This document shows positions 25,836 to 35,090 of a stretch of DNA of 64,000 nucleotides, piece after piece (positions within the stretch are counted from its first letter, which is position 1; every line of letters starts with the position of its first letter). The notes below the pieces were generated by a model that was not told the DNA's origin, made no database searches, and saw nothing but the letters and a program-made list of their open reading frames with translations. The translations under genes and the position numbers were made by a program. The DNA comes from Fidelibacterota bacterium (GTDB taxonomy: Bacteria > Fidelibacterota > Marinisomatia > Marinisomatales > TCS55). The DNA lies in contig JACNKN010000044.1 of assembly GCA_014382015.1 (NCBI GenBank), positions 1-64,000 on the forward strand, given 5' to 3'.

Positions 25836-27095
25836 TTAAGTCTTTTTTAATGCAGCATGAAAAATATCAACGGCATCGTCAATTTGTTTTTTGGTAACAA
25901 TCAAAGGTGGAATCCATCGAATTACATTAAGATATGTACCGCAGGTTAACAGTAAAAGATTTTGATCTAAACATGCTTTGTGAACAGCTTTCGCTGTTTC
26001 AGGATCAGGCTTTCCATCGGTGCCAGTGAATTCTGTTCCCACCATAAGTCCAAGTCCACGGTTATCTCCAATCGCCGTGTAATCTTTTTTCAAATCATAT
26101 AATCGATTCAATAAATAGTATCCTTGTATTTCAGCATTTTCAACTAATTTTTCATCCAAAATAGTTTGAATGGTCGCATTGGCAGCTGCTATAGGAACAA
26201 CACTGCCGCCCCCATAAGTTCCACCGTGGGTTCCAAGAATCCATTTAGCCATAAGTTCTGATGATGCGCCAATGGCAGAAATGGGTAAGCCACTGCCCAT
26301 CCCCTTTGCCATAATCAAAATATCCGGTTCTACATTTGAATGCTCTATACAAAACATTTTTCCTGTACGACCAAAACCCGATTGTACTTCATCGGTGATC
26401 ATAAGAATTTCATGTTTGTCACAAAATGCTCGAAGTGCTTGCATAAAAATGGGTGGTGCAGGGACATATCCTCCTTCTCCCAATAAAGGCTCAATAATAA
26501 TGGCTGCCGTTTCGCTGGGCGCTGTTTGACTTTTCACAAGAAGGTCCAACTGATCCATACACCAGTCAGAAGTTGTCTTTTCATCCCATCCAAATAAATA
26601 AGCATATGGATAGGGTGATACAAAGATTCCGCTTGGAAGCGGTTGGTAATTTTGTCGAAAACCTGTCTTGGATGTGGTCATGGACATCGCTAAATGGGTA
26701 CGTCCGTGAAAACTGCCTTGAAATACTATTACATTACTTTTTCCTGTAGTTTGCTTGGCCAATTTGATGGAGGCTTCTACTGCCTCCGCACCGCTATTTG
26801 AAAAGAAAAATTGATTTATATTTTTGGGCGTCAGTTCATTTAATTTTTCCGCCAGATCTAATGTGGGCTGGGACTTAACAATATTAATTTGCCCAAAAAG
26901 AAGCTTGTCTGCCTGCTCCTGAATGGCCCTAATTACATTCGGATGACAATGGCCTGTATTCGTGACACCGATTCCGCAGGTAAAATCAAGATATTGGGTT
27001 CCATCTGCATCATAGAGATAGGCGCCTTCACCTTTAACCGGTGTCAAATCTGTTAAATGTGTCCAAACTGGGGACAAATAATTTCTTTCATTCAT
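25836..27095 (-). CDS. gabT: Class III aminotransferase, 4-aminobutyrate aminotransferase type
   Basis: This PLP enzyme moves the amino group of 4-aminobutyrate (or a related omega-amino acid) to 2-oxoglutarate. The class III signatures are F-F-S-N-S-G-A-E-A-V-E, E-P-L-L-G-E-G-G-Y, D-E-V-Q-S-G-F-G-R-T-G and the Schiff-base Lys in A-K-G-M-G-S-G-L-P. The 419-aa length is right for GabT. It is the first gene of the minus-strand operon that continues with the semialdehyde dehydrogenase, corrinoid protein, DUF1638 and activase. It would finish both the acetylated beta-lysine route and a gamma-butyrobetaine route at succinic semialdehyde. Confidence 0.85.
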   Translation of the reverse strand: MNERNYLSPVWTHLTDLTPVKGEGAYLYDADGTQYLDFTCGIGVTNTGHCHPNVIRAIQEQADKLLFGQINIVKSQPTLDLAEKLNELTPKNINQFFFSNSGAEAVEASIKLAKQTTGKSNVIVFQGSFHGRTHLAMSMTTSKTGFRQNYQPLPSGIFVSPYPYAYLFGWDEKTTSDWCMDQLDLLVKSQTAPSETAAIIIEPLLGEGGYVPAPPIFMQALRAFCDKHEILMITDEVQSGFGRTGKMFCIEHSNVEPDILIMAKGMGSGLPISAIGASSELMAKWILGTHGGTYGGGSVVPIAAANATIQTILDEKLVENAEIQGYYLLNRLYDLKKDYTAIGDNRGLGLMVGTEFTGTDGKPDPETAKAVHKACLDQNLLLLTCGTYLNVIRWIPPLIVTKKQIDDAVDIFHAALKKT

Positions 27096-27212
27096 AGAGG
27101 GTTTCCTTTTGAATTACAGCTTGTAATTTATCCAATACGAGTCCTATTTAAAATGCCAATAGAATTTGGCTTTCCCAACACTGATACTATCATTTAAAAA
27201 ATATTAACTCCA

Positions 27213-27237
27213 AACATAATCACGAGATGATTATGTT
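27213..27237. promoter_or_regulatory. Perfect inverted repeat between gabT and the symporter gene
   Basis: AACATAATCA (27213-27222) is repeated inverted as TGATTATGTT (27228-27237) around a 5-base spacer, a 10-bp arm length suited to a dimeric repressor. It sits in the 300-base divergent promoter region (27096-27395) between the gabT operon and the symporter-ablB operon, about 160 bases from the symporter start. There is no T-run, so a terminator is unlikely. The remainder of that region is A/T-rich and shows nothing else I can name. Confidence 0.45.
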
Positions 27238-27395
27238 GCTTATTTACCCTTTAAAGACTTGAAGGAATAGGTCCCCTTAAAGTACTTTTCATATTCTATT
27301 AAAGGGCAATCAGCGTACCGGGTCAGTCCTAAGCCAATTTATTGATAGAAATTAACTTGAATACTGATCATTGGATTGAAAATAAAAGGCAAATT

Positions 27396-28826
27396 ATGAA
27401 CTGGATTGATTATCTGATTTTCGGATTGTACATGGCATGTGTGCTTTCCATCGGTTTTTATTATTTCAATAAAAACAAGAGTACAGAAGATTATTATGTA
27501 GGCAGCCGTTCCATCAAGGCATCCCATGTAGGATTATCGATTGTGGCCACAGATGTGGGGGGCGGGTTTTCCATCGGATTGGGTGGTGTAGGGTTCATGA
27601 TGGGTATTGCCGGAAGCTGGCTTTTGTTTACAGGGTTAATTGGTGCATGGCTTACAGCTGTTTTCCTTATTCCAAAAATAAAACGAATTGATGAAAAAGA
27701 ACAATTTTTGACTTATCCTGACTTTTTACGTTATCGTTACAATGATAAAGTAGCACTAGTTGCTGCGGTTATCTCGGGGATTGGCTATTTGGGATTCACC
27801 GGTGGACAAATGCTCGCCGGCGCAAAATTGGCATCTGCAACCATTCTTCAGACAAATCCATTTGGCATGGATCCCATCAAATTTGCGTTGTTGGCTATCG
27901 CAGTTGTTACCATTCTTTACACCGTCATTGGCGGGCTAAAGGCCGTAATCTATACAGATACAATCCAATGGATTCTTTTATTGACCGGCCTTATTTTAGT
28001 GACGATTCCGGCGACGCTTATCAAGATTGGTGGATTTTCCGCCTTGAAAGAAGCATTGCCTGCTTCCCACTTTTCCCTCACCAATATTGATCTTATTACG
28101 TTTATTAATTGGATGGTAACTATTATTCCCATTTGGCTTATCGGCATGACCTTGTATCAAAGAATGTATGCCTGCGAAAATGAAGAACAGGCAAAGAAAG
28201 CCTGGTATATTGCAGGATTTTTTGAGTATCCCGTCATGGCGTTTACCGGTGTATTTCTGGGCATGTGCGCCCGAGTGGTGTTCCCGGAAGCAGATTCAGA
28301 AATGGCTTTACCCATGCTCATTCGGGACGTCCTGCCCATTGGTGTAACGGGGATTGTGATTGCATCCTATTTTTCAGCCATCATGTCCACTGCCGATAGT
28401 TGCCTTATGGCATCCTCGGGGAATTTCGTGAATGATATTATTGAACGGCATTTTTTAAAAGAAACAGATACCAAAAAATCCATTCATCTTTCCATGATTG
28501 CCACGGGCGTCATTGGTGCTTTGGCCGTAATTCTTGCACTCCAATTCACCAATGTTTTGAGCGCAATCCTATATGCCTATGCATTCATGGTTTCAGGATT
28601 ATTTGTTCCCACCTTGGGAGCATATTTTTGGGATAAATCCAGTTCAACAGGAACTATGGTGGGTATGATATCCGGCGGAACTTTATCACTCTTATTGTTG
28701 ACTAATGTTTTGGCCCTTCCCGAATTTTTGGCAGCAATTGGGTTGGATGTGACCATTTATGGTATTGCGTTATCTGCAATTACATTTTTATCTGTTTCAT
28801 TACTTGTGCCTGATAATAAGCAGTGA
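27396..28826 (+). CDS. Sodium:solute symporter (SSS family)
   Basis: A 476-aa inner-membrane secondary transporter. It has about 13 hydrophobic segments, the N-terminal D-Y-L-I-F-G helix, then [10 protein letters not shown], a typical SSS loop after helix 1, and [12 protein letters not shown] in helix 8, the sodium-site serines. The ATG at 27396 follows an AAAGG site; a longer frame from 27342 adds polar residues with no ribosome site. It is 3 bases from ablB, so it may import lysine, beta-lysine or an acetylated derivative. The substrate is inferred only from that neighbour. Confidence 0.86.
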   Translation: MNWIDYLIFGLYMACVLSIGFYYFNKNKSTEDYYVGSRSIKASHVGLSIVATDVGGGFSIGLGGVGFMMGIAGSWLLFTGLIGAWLTAVFLIPKIKRIDEKEQFLTYPDFLRYRYNDKVALVAAVISGIGYLGFTGGQMLAGAKLASATILQTNPFGMDPIKFALLAIAVVTILYTVIGGLKAVIYTDTIQWILLLTGLILVTIPATLIKIGGFSALKEALPASHFSLTNIDLITFINWMVTIIPIWLIGMTLYQRMYACENEEQAKKAWYIAGFFEYPVMAFTGVFLGMCARVVFPEADSEMALPMLIRDVLPIGVTGIVIASYFSAIMSTADSCLMASSGNFVNDIIERHFLKETDTKKSIHLSMIATGVIGALAVILALQFTNVLSAILYAYAFMVSGLFVPTLGAYFWDKSSSTGTMVGMISGGTLSLLLLTNVLALPEFLAAIGLDVTIYGIALSAITFLSVSLLVPDNKQ

Positions 28827-28829
28827 GAA

Positions 28830-29705
28830 GTGACCAATCATAAGGCGACAATCCCCGTAATAGACCACGATTTAATTGAAGTCTTCCATGGTGCTTTAAT
28901 TCAACATGGTGCTATTAATAACCGTATTTATTTGATGAAAATCAAAGATGGAGACCCCTTTGACCTCGCACCCGCACTTTTGGAAAAAGCACGAGTTAAT
29001 CATTATACAAAAGTACTGGTTAAAATTCCCAATACAGCTGGTCAACCTTTTCTCGATTCGGGATATATCCAGGAAGCAGAAATCCCCAATCTTTATTCCG
29101 GAAATCAAGATGCTGTATTTTTAGCCTATTATTTATCGAAAGACCGGAAAGTAGAAAATAACATACCCGAAAATGAAAAGGTTTACCAATTATCCATTGA
29201 AAAACAGGTGTCGTCTGAATCAATTCAAAATATCCCATTAGACAATAAATATACTATGCACAATTTGACACAGGACAACATCCCGGAAATTGCTGCGTTA
29301 TACAATACCGTTTTTCCATCTTATCCATTCCCCATTAATGAGCCATCCTTTTTGTTGGAATCCATGGAATCTCATGTGGATTATTTTGGAATTAAGATGG
29401 GCGGAAAACTCATTGCACTTTCCTCTTTAGAAAAAGATACGGAAAACAGCAATGCGGAAATGACCGATTTCGCTACACTCCCAAAATGGCAAGGTTTTAG
29501 TTTGGCGAAACATTTGCTGGTTCGTATGGAAAGAGAAGCAAAACAAAAAGGAATTAAAATAGCCTACACAATTGCCAGAGCAGAATCACCGGGGATAAAT
29601 ATTGTTTTCACTAAAAATGCTTACCAATATGGTGGGCGGCTCATTAATAACACCCATATTTCCGGGCATATTGAAAGTATGAATATTTGGTATAAGGCTT
29701 TATAG
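28830..29705 (+). CDS. ablB: Beta-lysine N6-acetyltransferase
   Basis: AblB acetylates beta-lysine at N6 with acetyl-CoA. The protein (291 aa, GTG start) has the AblB-type N-terminal half. Its C-terminal GNAT domain holds the family signature M-T-D-F-A-T-L-P-K-W-Q-G, then A-Y-T-I-A-R-A-E-S-P-G, and ends with I-N-N-T-H-I-S-G-H-I-E-S-M-N-I-W-Y-K. In archaea and some bacteria AblB works with lysine 2,3-aminomutase AblA to make the compatible solute N-acetyl-beta-lysine, but no aminomutase gene is in this window. Here the neighbours are catabolic. The 3' end overlaps a convergent M20 deacetylase gene by 6 bases. Confidence 0.9.
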   Translation: MTNHKATIPVIDHDLIEVFHGALIQHGAINNRIYLMKIKDGDPFDLAPALLEKARVNHYTKVLVKIPNTAGQPFLDSGYIQEAEIPNLYSGNQDAVFLAYYLSKDRKVENNIPENEKVYQLSIEKQVSSESIQNIPLDNKYTMHNLTQDNIPEIAALYNTVFPSYPFPINEPSFLLESMESHVDYFGIKMGGKLIALSSLEKDTENSNAEMTDFATLPKWQGFSLAKHLLVRMEREAKQKGIKIAYTIARAESPGINIVFTKNAYQYGGRLINNTHISGHIESMNIWYKAL

Positions 29706-30968
29706 TTCAGTGAGTCCGCACCAGTTTTGGATAAACCGGGCATATACTTTCGTAATATTTTTCAGAGAATCCAAACATACATATTCGTTAAAAGCATGGA
29801 TCCGTTCTCCAGCAGGGCCATAAACCAAAGCGGGTGTTTCCTGATAAATTCCAAAAAAGCGGGAATCAGTTGCAGCTGTGATTGCACTTCGTATTAGTGA
29901 AGAATTAAAAATCCCTTCGTGTGCAATGGCCAATTCACTTTCTGCATCCGTGTTTTTCGGTAAGGTGTATCCTTCTGCATAAAAACCATGGTAGACCAAT
30001 TCGGGTTTTGCTTTTTTAACCAACTCATTATTCATTATAAGATTCTGTAATGTTTTTTCAATCTGCCTGGATCTTTCCGATAATGAGTCACCGGGATAGA
30101 TAGCAATGCGAAGATTCAACACCGCCCATGCAGGGACGCTGGACGTCCAGTCGCCGCCATGGAATTCGGCAATATTCAAATTAATGGGATGGTGATGCTG
30201 GGCAAAATCGGGATAATTCGTTTTTTCCTGATTCCAGTTTTCTTCCATTTCTTTGAAAGCTGCAATCACCGGCAGCATGGCTTCGATAGCATTCACCCCT
30301 TCTGTTGCTCTTTCTGCATGGACTGGCGTTCCGGACAATTTTATTTGAAACCAGATGACGCCTACCTGGGCCGTAACCAATGCATCATCAAAGGGTTCGC
30401 CGATGAGAGCAGCATCTGCCTTATATCCGGCGGCCACACATGCCAGAGCTCCATTCCCGGTACATTCTTCTTCCACCACCGATTGTAGATACACGGGAGC
30501 GTTGGGGACAAATCCCGCTTCTCTGATTGCTTTCAAGGCAAACACTTTTGCTGTCAATCCGGCTTTCATATCGTTTGAACCGCGACCATATAATTTATTA
30601 TTTCGCACTTCCGGTTTGTAGGGATGGCTCTTCCATCCGGACAAAGGACCTTCCGGTACCACATCAATATGCCCGTTCAAAATTAAGGATCTGCCTGTGC
30701 CATTTGCGTTACCGTAATTACCTATGACATTAATCATATTATTATAATCAAAATGGACAGGTGAGAATCCAGGTAGATGTTTTATTTTATCCACATCCAT
30801 TTTTAATTCATCAACCCGGGCGCTGTCGGAAGCCATTTCATTTTTCATTATTTCCTGGGCTGCGGCTTCATTACCCCGGGTAGATTTTTCTGCCACTAAT
30901 TGACTTAAGAATTCAACCTGTTTGTCAAATAGTAAATCTACGTGTTGTTCTAATTTTAAATCGGTCAT
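29700..30968 (-). CDS. M20-family deacetylase (ArgE/DapE-like)
   Basis: A 422-aa zinc hydrolase, paralogous to the one at 10774-12045. Visible motifs are L-N-G-H-I-D-V-V-P, G-R-G-S-N-D-M-K-A-G and V-V-E-E-E-C-T-G. It is the last gene of a minus-strand run nhaC, lysine-dehydrogenase-like, aminotransferase, CoA-transferase A, CoA-transferase B. It lies two bases after the B subunit and converges on ablB. In the acetyl-beta-lysine route it would be the 4-acetamidobutyrate deacetylase (EC 3.5.1.63 activity), releasing GABA. That is inference; N-acetylornithine-type substrates cannot be excluded. Confidence 0.84.
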   Translation of the reverse strand: MTDLKLEQHVDLLFDKQVEFLSQLVAEKSTRGNEAAAQEIMKNEMASDSARVDELKMDVDKIKHLPGFSPVHFDYNNMINVIGNYGNANGTGRSLILNGHIDVVPEGPLSGWKSHPYKPEVRNNKLYGRGSNDMKAGLTAKVFALKAIREAGFVPNAPVYLQSVVEEECTGNGALACVAAGYKADAALIGEPFDDALVTAQVGVIWFQIKLSGTPVHAERATEGVNAIEAMLPVIAAFKEMEENWNQEKTNYPDFAQHHHPINLNIAEFHGGDWTSSVPAWAVLNLRIAIYPGDSLSERSRQIEKTLQNLIMNNELVKKAKPELVYHGFYAEGYTLPKNTDAESELAIAHEGIFNSSLIRSAITAATDSRFFGIYQETPALVYGPAGERIHAFNEYVCLDSLKNITKVYARFIQNWCGLTEL

Positions 30969-30970
30969 AC

Positions 30971-31627
30971 CTAAAATTCCTTTAAGTTGTCAATCACCGT
31001 AAAATCATCACCCGTCGTATTTTTAATTTCATCAAGAGATTCTCCTATCGCCATTTCAATCAATTCAAGACCATTTACGGATACATTAAAAACTGCCTTT
31101 TCTGTAATGATCATTTTAACACAATTTTTTGCAGTCAATGGAAATGTACATTCAGGCAAGATTTTCGTATTCCCAGCTTTGTCCATCTGCTTCATTAAAA
31201 TAATAATTTTTTTCGCACATGATGCAATTTCAAGTCCACCGCCCATCCCTGGCTTTCTGGCACCGGGAAAATGCCAATTGGCCAAATCGCCTTTAGATGA
31301 AACCTGGAAAGCACCAAGAAATGAAACATCAATTTTACCCCGTCTCACAAAGCCAAAAGATTCGGCAGAATCCACAAATGATCCGCCGGGAACCACATCC
31401 ACATAGCCACCTCCAGCGTCCATACAATCGGGGTTTGATTCATCATAAGGCAAAATATTTCCCACGCCTATAATTCCATTTTCAGAATGAATCAAGGGGC
31501 TGTTATCTTCCGAAATAAAATTTGGGATGATCTGTGGCAAACCAATACCCAGATTGATGACCATCTCATTATTCACTTCTTGAGCGGCCCGTTCAAGAAT
31601 CCTTGTATTATCGGCGGATAGGGTCAT
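30971..31627 (-). CDS. 3-oxoacid CoA-transferase, subunit B
   Basis: The B subunit of a family I CoA-transferase (AtoA/ScoB type) carries the catalytic Glu. The motif H-S-E-N-G-I-I-G-V-G is intact, as is G-G-Y-V-D-V-V-P-G-G with later F-L-G-A-F-Q-V. I chose the ATG at 31627, giving 218 aa. A longer frame from 31660 lies wholly inside the A subunit. The start overlaps the end of the A gene by 20 bases. Acetoacetate is the best-known acceptor, but a 3-oxo-6-acetamidohexanoate or 4-acetamidobutyryl-CoA role would fit the lysine genes around it. Confidence 0.9.
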   Translation of the reverse strand: MTLSADNTRILERAAQEVNNEMVINLGIGLPQIIPNFISEDNSPLIHSENGIIGVGNILPYDESNPDCMDAGGGYVDVVPGGSFVDSAESFGFVRRGKIDVSFLGAFQVSSKGDLANWHFPGARKPGMGGGLEIASCAKKIIILMKQMDKAGNTKILPECTFPLTAKNCVKMIITEKAVFNVSVNGLELIEMAIGESLDEIKNTTGDDFTVIDNLKEF

Positions 31628-32294
31628 ACTCTTCAGTGTAATGAATAATTTGAGAAACAATATCTACGGAAATGCCAGAAGCATGAACATCTTCCGGATT
31701 AATTTCGCCCACTTTAACGACTTGCTTGGCTTCTACGATGGTCACATCTGCAGCTTGAGACATGAGTGGCGCAAAATTGATGCCAGCTGTGTTGAAGCGC
31801 ATATTCCCGAATGAATCTGCAATTTCAGCCCGAACCAATGCAAAATCTGCGCTCAATGCTTTTTCAAAAATATATTTTTCACCTTCCACTTCAACGATGG
31901 ATTTGTCCTTGCCATAATCAATATCAAATCCGATTGTGCTTAAAAATCCGGGTAGGCCAACACCTGCACAGCGAATCCTTTCTGCCATAATACCTTGGGG
32001 AATCAGCTCTACATCCATTTCACCACTCTCTGCAAATTTCATAACCGTGGGATTGAGCCCAATATGGGTGGCATAAATCTTTTTCACCTGGCCCGATTTC
32101 ACCAGTTTATCAATACCGATTCCATCTTCATTAGCATCATTTTTAATGATAGTTAAATCTTGCTGACCCTGGTTTATTAACTCATCAATGAGAGAAAAGG
32201 GTGTCCCGGATGACCCAAAGCCACTCACCATAACAGATGCACCATTAGGAATCTTGGCAATAGCTGTTTCTATATCACATCGTTTATCTTTCAT
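31608..32294 (-). CDS. 3-oxoacid CoA-transferase, subunit A
   Basis: The A subunit of the heteromeric CoA-transferase (AtoD/ScoA type), 228 aa. The N-terminal glycine-rich V-M-V-S-G-F-G-S-S-G-T-P and the central I-P-Q-G-I-M-A-E-R-I-R-C-A-G-V-G-L-P are family marks. With subunit B it moves CoA between short acyl groups. It is separated from the upstream aminotransferase by a 286-base stretch full of short palindromic repeats, so an internal promoter or terminator may lie there. The neighbours point to amino acid catabolism. Confidence 0.92.
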   Translation of the reverse strand: MKDKRCDIETAIAKIPNGASVMVSGFGSSGTPFSLIDELINQGQQDLTIIKNDANEDGIGIDKLVKSGQVKKIYATHIGLNPTVMKFAESGEMDVELIPQGIMAERIRCAGVGLPGFLSTIGFDIDYGKDKSIVEVEGEKYIFEKALSADFALVRAEIADSFGNMRFNTAGINFAPLMSQAADVTIVEAKQVVKVGEINPEDVHASGISVDIVSQIIHYTEEYDPIRR

Positions 32295-32580
32295 AATTAT
32301 AGATTGCTTGATTATTGAACCCCTACAGGGTTCTCCTTTATTTATTATTGATTTCTATAAACATGTAACCCCTATGGGGTTCATGACAAACAGTCTCCAA
32401 TGGTTAGCCAACCCTGGAGTTGTGCAATAGAAATTGCCTAATGGGTTCATGAATAATCCCTTCAAAATTTTTGTAATGGTGATTCCATAGGAATCAAATA
32501 TTTATAGTAACCATTTAAAAAAATAACCAACGCCGTAGGTGTTGAATATTTATGAATTGTATTTATAAAATTTAATTTCA
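32295..32580. repeat. Array of short imperfect palindromic repeats
   Basis: This intergenic stretch contains several spaced copies of a G/C-rich palindromic word in A/T-rich DNA. They are GAACCCCTACAGGGTTC near 32317, AACCCCTATGGGGTT near 32367, ATTCCATAGGAAT near 32484 and AACGCCGTAGGTGTT near 32529. A degraded pair (ACCCTGGAGT and CTAATGGGTTCATGAATA) lies between. Each is a hairpin centred on a TA or CA dinucleotide, and copies are about 40-110 bases apart. Such arrays are known as dispersed intergenic repeats in several FCB-group genomes as far as I recall. No coding potential is convincing here. Confidence 0.65.
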
Positions 32581-33924
32581 TTATTTGTTTTTGATAACCT
32601 TATCATAAGATTCAAATGTTTGGGTTAATAAATCCAATAATTTATCAGATTCTTCCCGGGTGATAATCAAAGGTGGCGTGACCAATGTATGGTCACCGGT
32701 TGAGCTGTCATGACTATTTTTGGGATAAATAATGAGTCCCAATTCATATGCTACCTGGGCGACTGCTTCGCCTATTTGCCATTCATCGGGGAATGGTTTT
32801 TTCGTTTTTTTATTTGCATATTCAATTGCCATAAGCAATCCCCTACCGCGGACATCCCCAATCCAATCATAGTTTTCAGCCAGTGTTTTTATTTCTGCAA
32901 TTAGATACTTACCCTGGATTCGGGAATTTTCCACCAGATCTTCTTCATCAATTGTTTTGAGTACAGCGCACCCAACAGCACATCCGAACGGATTTCCGGC
33001 ATAAGTGAACCCGTGCATAAAACCACCGCTTTTCATAACCGGCCGGACAAATTTATCTTTTGCAACAATGGCTGCAACGGGATAGTACCCGGCGCCCAAT
33101 CCTTTGGCCAGACAGATTACATCTGCATCAATATTCCAATGGTTGTAACCGAACATTTTTCCGGTCCTCCCTACCCCTGTCATTACTTCATCCAAAATAA
33201 TCGGCACATTGTATCGTTTGCATATTTCTTGGACTCTTGGGAAATATACATCGTGGGGCACTTCTGCACCGGTACTGGCGCCGCCAATGGGTTCTGCAAC
33301 AAATCCTGCCACATTTTCTGCACCTGTTTCCAAGATAACTGTTTCCACTTCATTGGCACAAACCAACGCATATTCTTCTTGGGTCATGCCTGCCGGAATT
33401 CGGTATTGGGTTGGAGATTTCACTTTGGGGTAAAGTTTAATCATGGGCACGAAAGGTCTGTTTAATGGTTCATAGCCAGTGAGAGCTAAAACACCCATTG
33501 TGCACCCGTGATAAGAAGGAACGCGACTGATAAATACAGACCGGGTTTCATCTCCATTTACAAAGTGGTATTGCCGGATCAATTTCATGGCTGACTCCAC
33601 CGCTTCCGATCCGCCGGAGACAAAAAAGACACGATCCAATTCAGGATTTGTTTTTTCAACAATCATATTGGCAAGATCATTAGCGGGCTGATTTTCAAAT
33701 TGGGTCCGATAAGAAAATTGTAATTCCGAGACCTGATCTTTTATGGCATCAATAATTTTTGGGTGTGAATGACCCAACTGGCATACAATGGCACCACTGG
33801 CAGCATCCATATAAGACTTGCCATTATCTGCAGTAATGTAAATTCCTTTCGCACTTTTCGCGATAGGCTTTCTCCCGCCAGAAAGATAGAACATGGGGTT
33901 TGGTTTATTTTTGTTATTATTCAC
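32581..33924 (-). CDS. Class III omega-aminotransferase
   Basis: A 447-aa PLP aminotransferase of class III, distinct from the gabT-like copy. F-F-V-S-G-G-S-E-A-V-E-S, E-P-I-G-G-A-S-T-G, D-E-V-M-T-G-V-G-R-T-G and the Lys in A-K-G-L-G-A-G-Y-Y-P are present. Members act on omega- or beta-amino groups. It overlaps the lysine-dehydrogenase-like gene by 4 bases and precedes the CoA-transferase genes. I propose, by inference, the transamination of N6-acetyl-beta-lysine (EC 2.6.1.65 activity). Lysine 6-aminotransferase is the main alternative. Confidence 0.82.
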   Translation of the reverse strand: MNNNKNKPNPMFYLSGGRKPIAKSAKGIYITADNGKSYMDAASGAIVCQLGHSHPKIIDAIKDQVSELQFSYRTQFENQPANDLANMIVEKTNPELDRVFFVSGGSEAVESAMKLIRQYHFVNGDETRSVFISRVPSYHGCTMGVLALTGYEPLNRPFVPMIKLYPKVKSPTQYRIPAGMTQEEYALVCANEVETVILETGAENVAGFVAEPIGGASTGAEVPHDVYFPRVQEICKRYNVPIILDEVMTGVGRTGKMFGYNHWNIDADVICLAKGLGAGYYPVAAIVAKDKFVRPVMKSGGFMHGFTYAGNPFGCAVGCAVLKTIDEEDLVENSRIQGKYLIAEIKTLAENYDWIGDVRGRGLLMAIEYANKKTKKPFPDEWQIGEAVAQVAYELGLIIYPKNSHDSSTGDHTLVTPPLIITREESDKLLDLLTQTFESYDKVIKNK

Positions 33925-35090
33925 CTTACTGAACTTTTAATCTTTTTGACTACAATACCACGATTTTCTAATTCCCTTTTAAATCTTTCATAGGGCATAT
34001 GATGAATGGGTGACAGAAGTCCTTTTTCTGTTATTTCACCCTTTAAAATCATTTGGGCGGCAATACTGGCCGGGAAACCTACAGTACGGTTCATGGCTGT
34101 AAATCCTGTTTCCAGATCCCGGTAACCTATGACGTGATAAAGCTGTCGTTCTTGTCTGCCGTTTCGAATACCTTTTACATCCACCCGGAGAATACACATA
34201 TCCCGCTCCTGCTCACCCAATTGCAATTGGGGTCCCAGAAATTTGCATAAATAATCTTGGGGAGACATGTTATCAGGTAGCCAGTCCAAAGGTTTTTTGG
34301 AGAGCAGACCCAATTCCATCCACGGTTGAATGATGGGCGCGAACCCGGGCCAGCGCAAGGTGTAGCGACCCGTAGATTTCACGGTATTTTCAATCCCGAA
34401 TTTTTTAGCAAACACAAGAGCGTCCCGGTTATAAATGGCGTCCAATTCCCCCACGCCGGGGATATTAACCTTATGAAGATTTTCTTCCCTATAAATATCT
34501 TGGGCAGAAATATCCCTTACTTCTCCATCTTTCATTATTCGGGCCGGTTGATTCGTAGAATCTAAAACGCCGGCGAAGGTCCATGTAATTTTGTATTTCA
34601 GGGGATTATCAATAGCCGTTGCTTCCGGAAGTCCCCCACCATAACTATGTAATTCATGTATCTCATCAAACTGGCGTACTGCTTCACCGGCAATGACCAA
34701 ATCAATCCCCGGGTCGAAGCCCATTTCCGGCATAATGGAAATTCCTTGAGCTACAGCCTTTTCATGAAGATCATCTAACCCTTTGGCGTAATTGGCATTC
34801 ACCAAATGGATTCCATACTCCACAGCCAACTCGGTTACAATTTGGGTCAATTCTCGGGGCAACATATCCAAAATAATATCAGCTTCACAATTCATCTTTT
34901 CAGATAGATCTGCTCGGTCGCTGCCGTCTATGGTTACAAATGAAAATTTATCCAAATGTGTAAAAATGGCCGGATCCAATGTGGGTTCCACCATATCAGC
35001 TCCAACAATTTCTGTAACAATATCACTTTTAAGTAAGTCAAAGATCACGGCTCTGCCCTGCATACCGCAGCCTAATACCAGTACTTTCAT
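33921..35090 (-). CDS. Saccharopine-dehydrogenase-family / lysine 6-dehydrogenase-like protein
   Basis: An NAD(P)-dependent enzyme of the saccharopine reductase family, 389 aa. The N-terminal Rossmann motif is V-L-G-C-G-M-Q-G-R-A near residue 5. The middle holds P-E-M-G-F-D-P-G-I-D and the substrate region Y-G-G-G-L-P. The C-terminal domain has A-M-N-R-T-V-G-F-P and I-L-K-G-E-I-T-E-K-G. The overall pattern resembles lysine 6-dehydrogenase more than yeast-type saccharopine reductase, judged from memory. It overlaps both neighbours by 4 bases: NhaC upstream and the aminotransferase downstream. A role in lysine degradation is likely but unproven. Confidence 0.75.
   Translation of the reverse strand: MKVLVLGCGMQGRAVIFDLLKSDIVTEIVGADMVEPTLDPAIFTHLDKFSFVTIDGSDRADLSEKMNCEADIILDMLPRELTQIVTELAVEYGIHLVNANYAKGLDDLHEKAVAQGISIMPEMGFDPGIDLVIAGEAVRQFDEIHELHSYGGGLPEATAIDNPLKYKITWTFAGVLDSTNQPARIMKDGEVRDISAQDIYREENLHKVNIPGVGELDAIYNRDALVFAKKFGIENTVKSTGRYTLRWPGFAPIIQPWMELGLLSKKPLDWLPDNMSPQDYLCKFLGPQLQLGEQERDMCILRVDVKGIRNGRQERQLYHVIGYRDLETGFTAMNRTVGFPASIAAQMILKGEITEKGLLSPIHHMPYERFKRELENRGIVVKKIKSSVR

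Noticed and set aside
28830-29705. ablB as part of a compatible-solute operon
   Set aside because: The usual partner ablA is absent here and the surrounding genes are catabolic; solute synthesis remains possible only if ablA lies elsewhere.
32188-32430. Plus-strand frame across the repeat array
   Set aside because: It is composed of antisense CoA-transferase sequence and palindromic repeats, so no real protein is supported.
32295-32580. CRISPR array
   Set aside because: Repeat units vary in sequence and spacing, are self-complementary and have no uniform spacers or cas genes.
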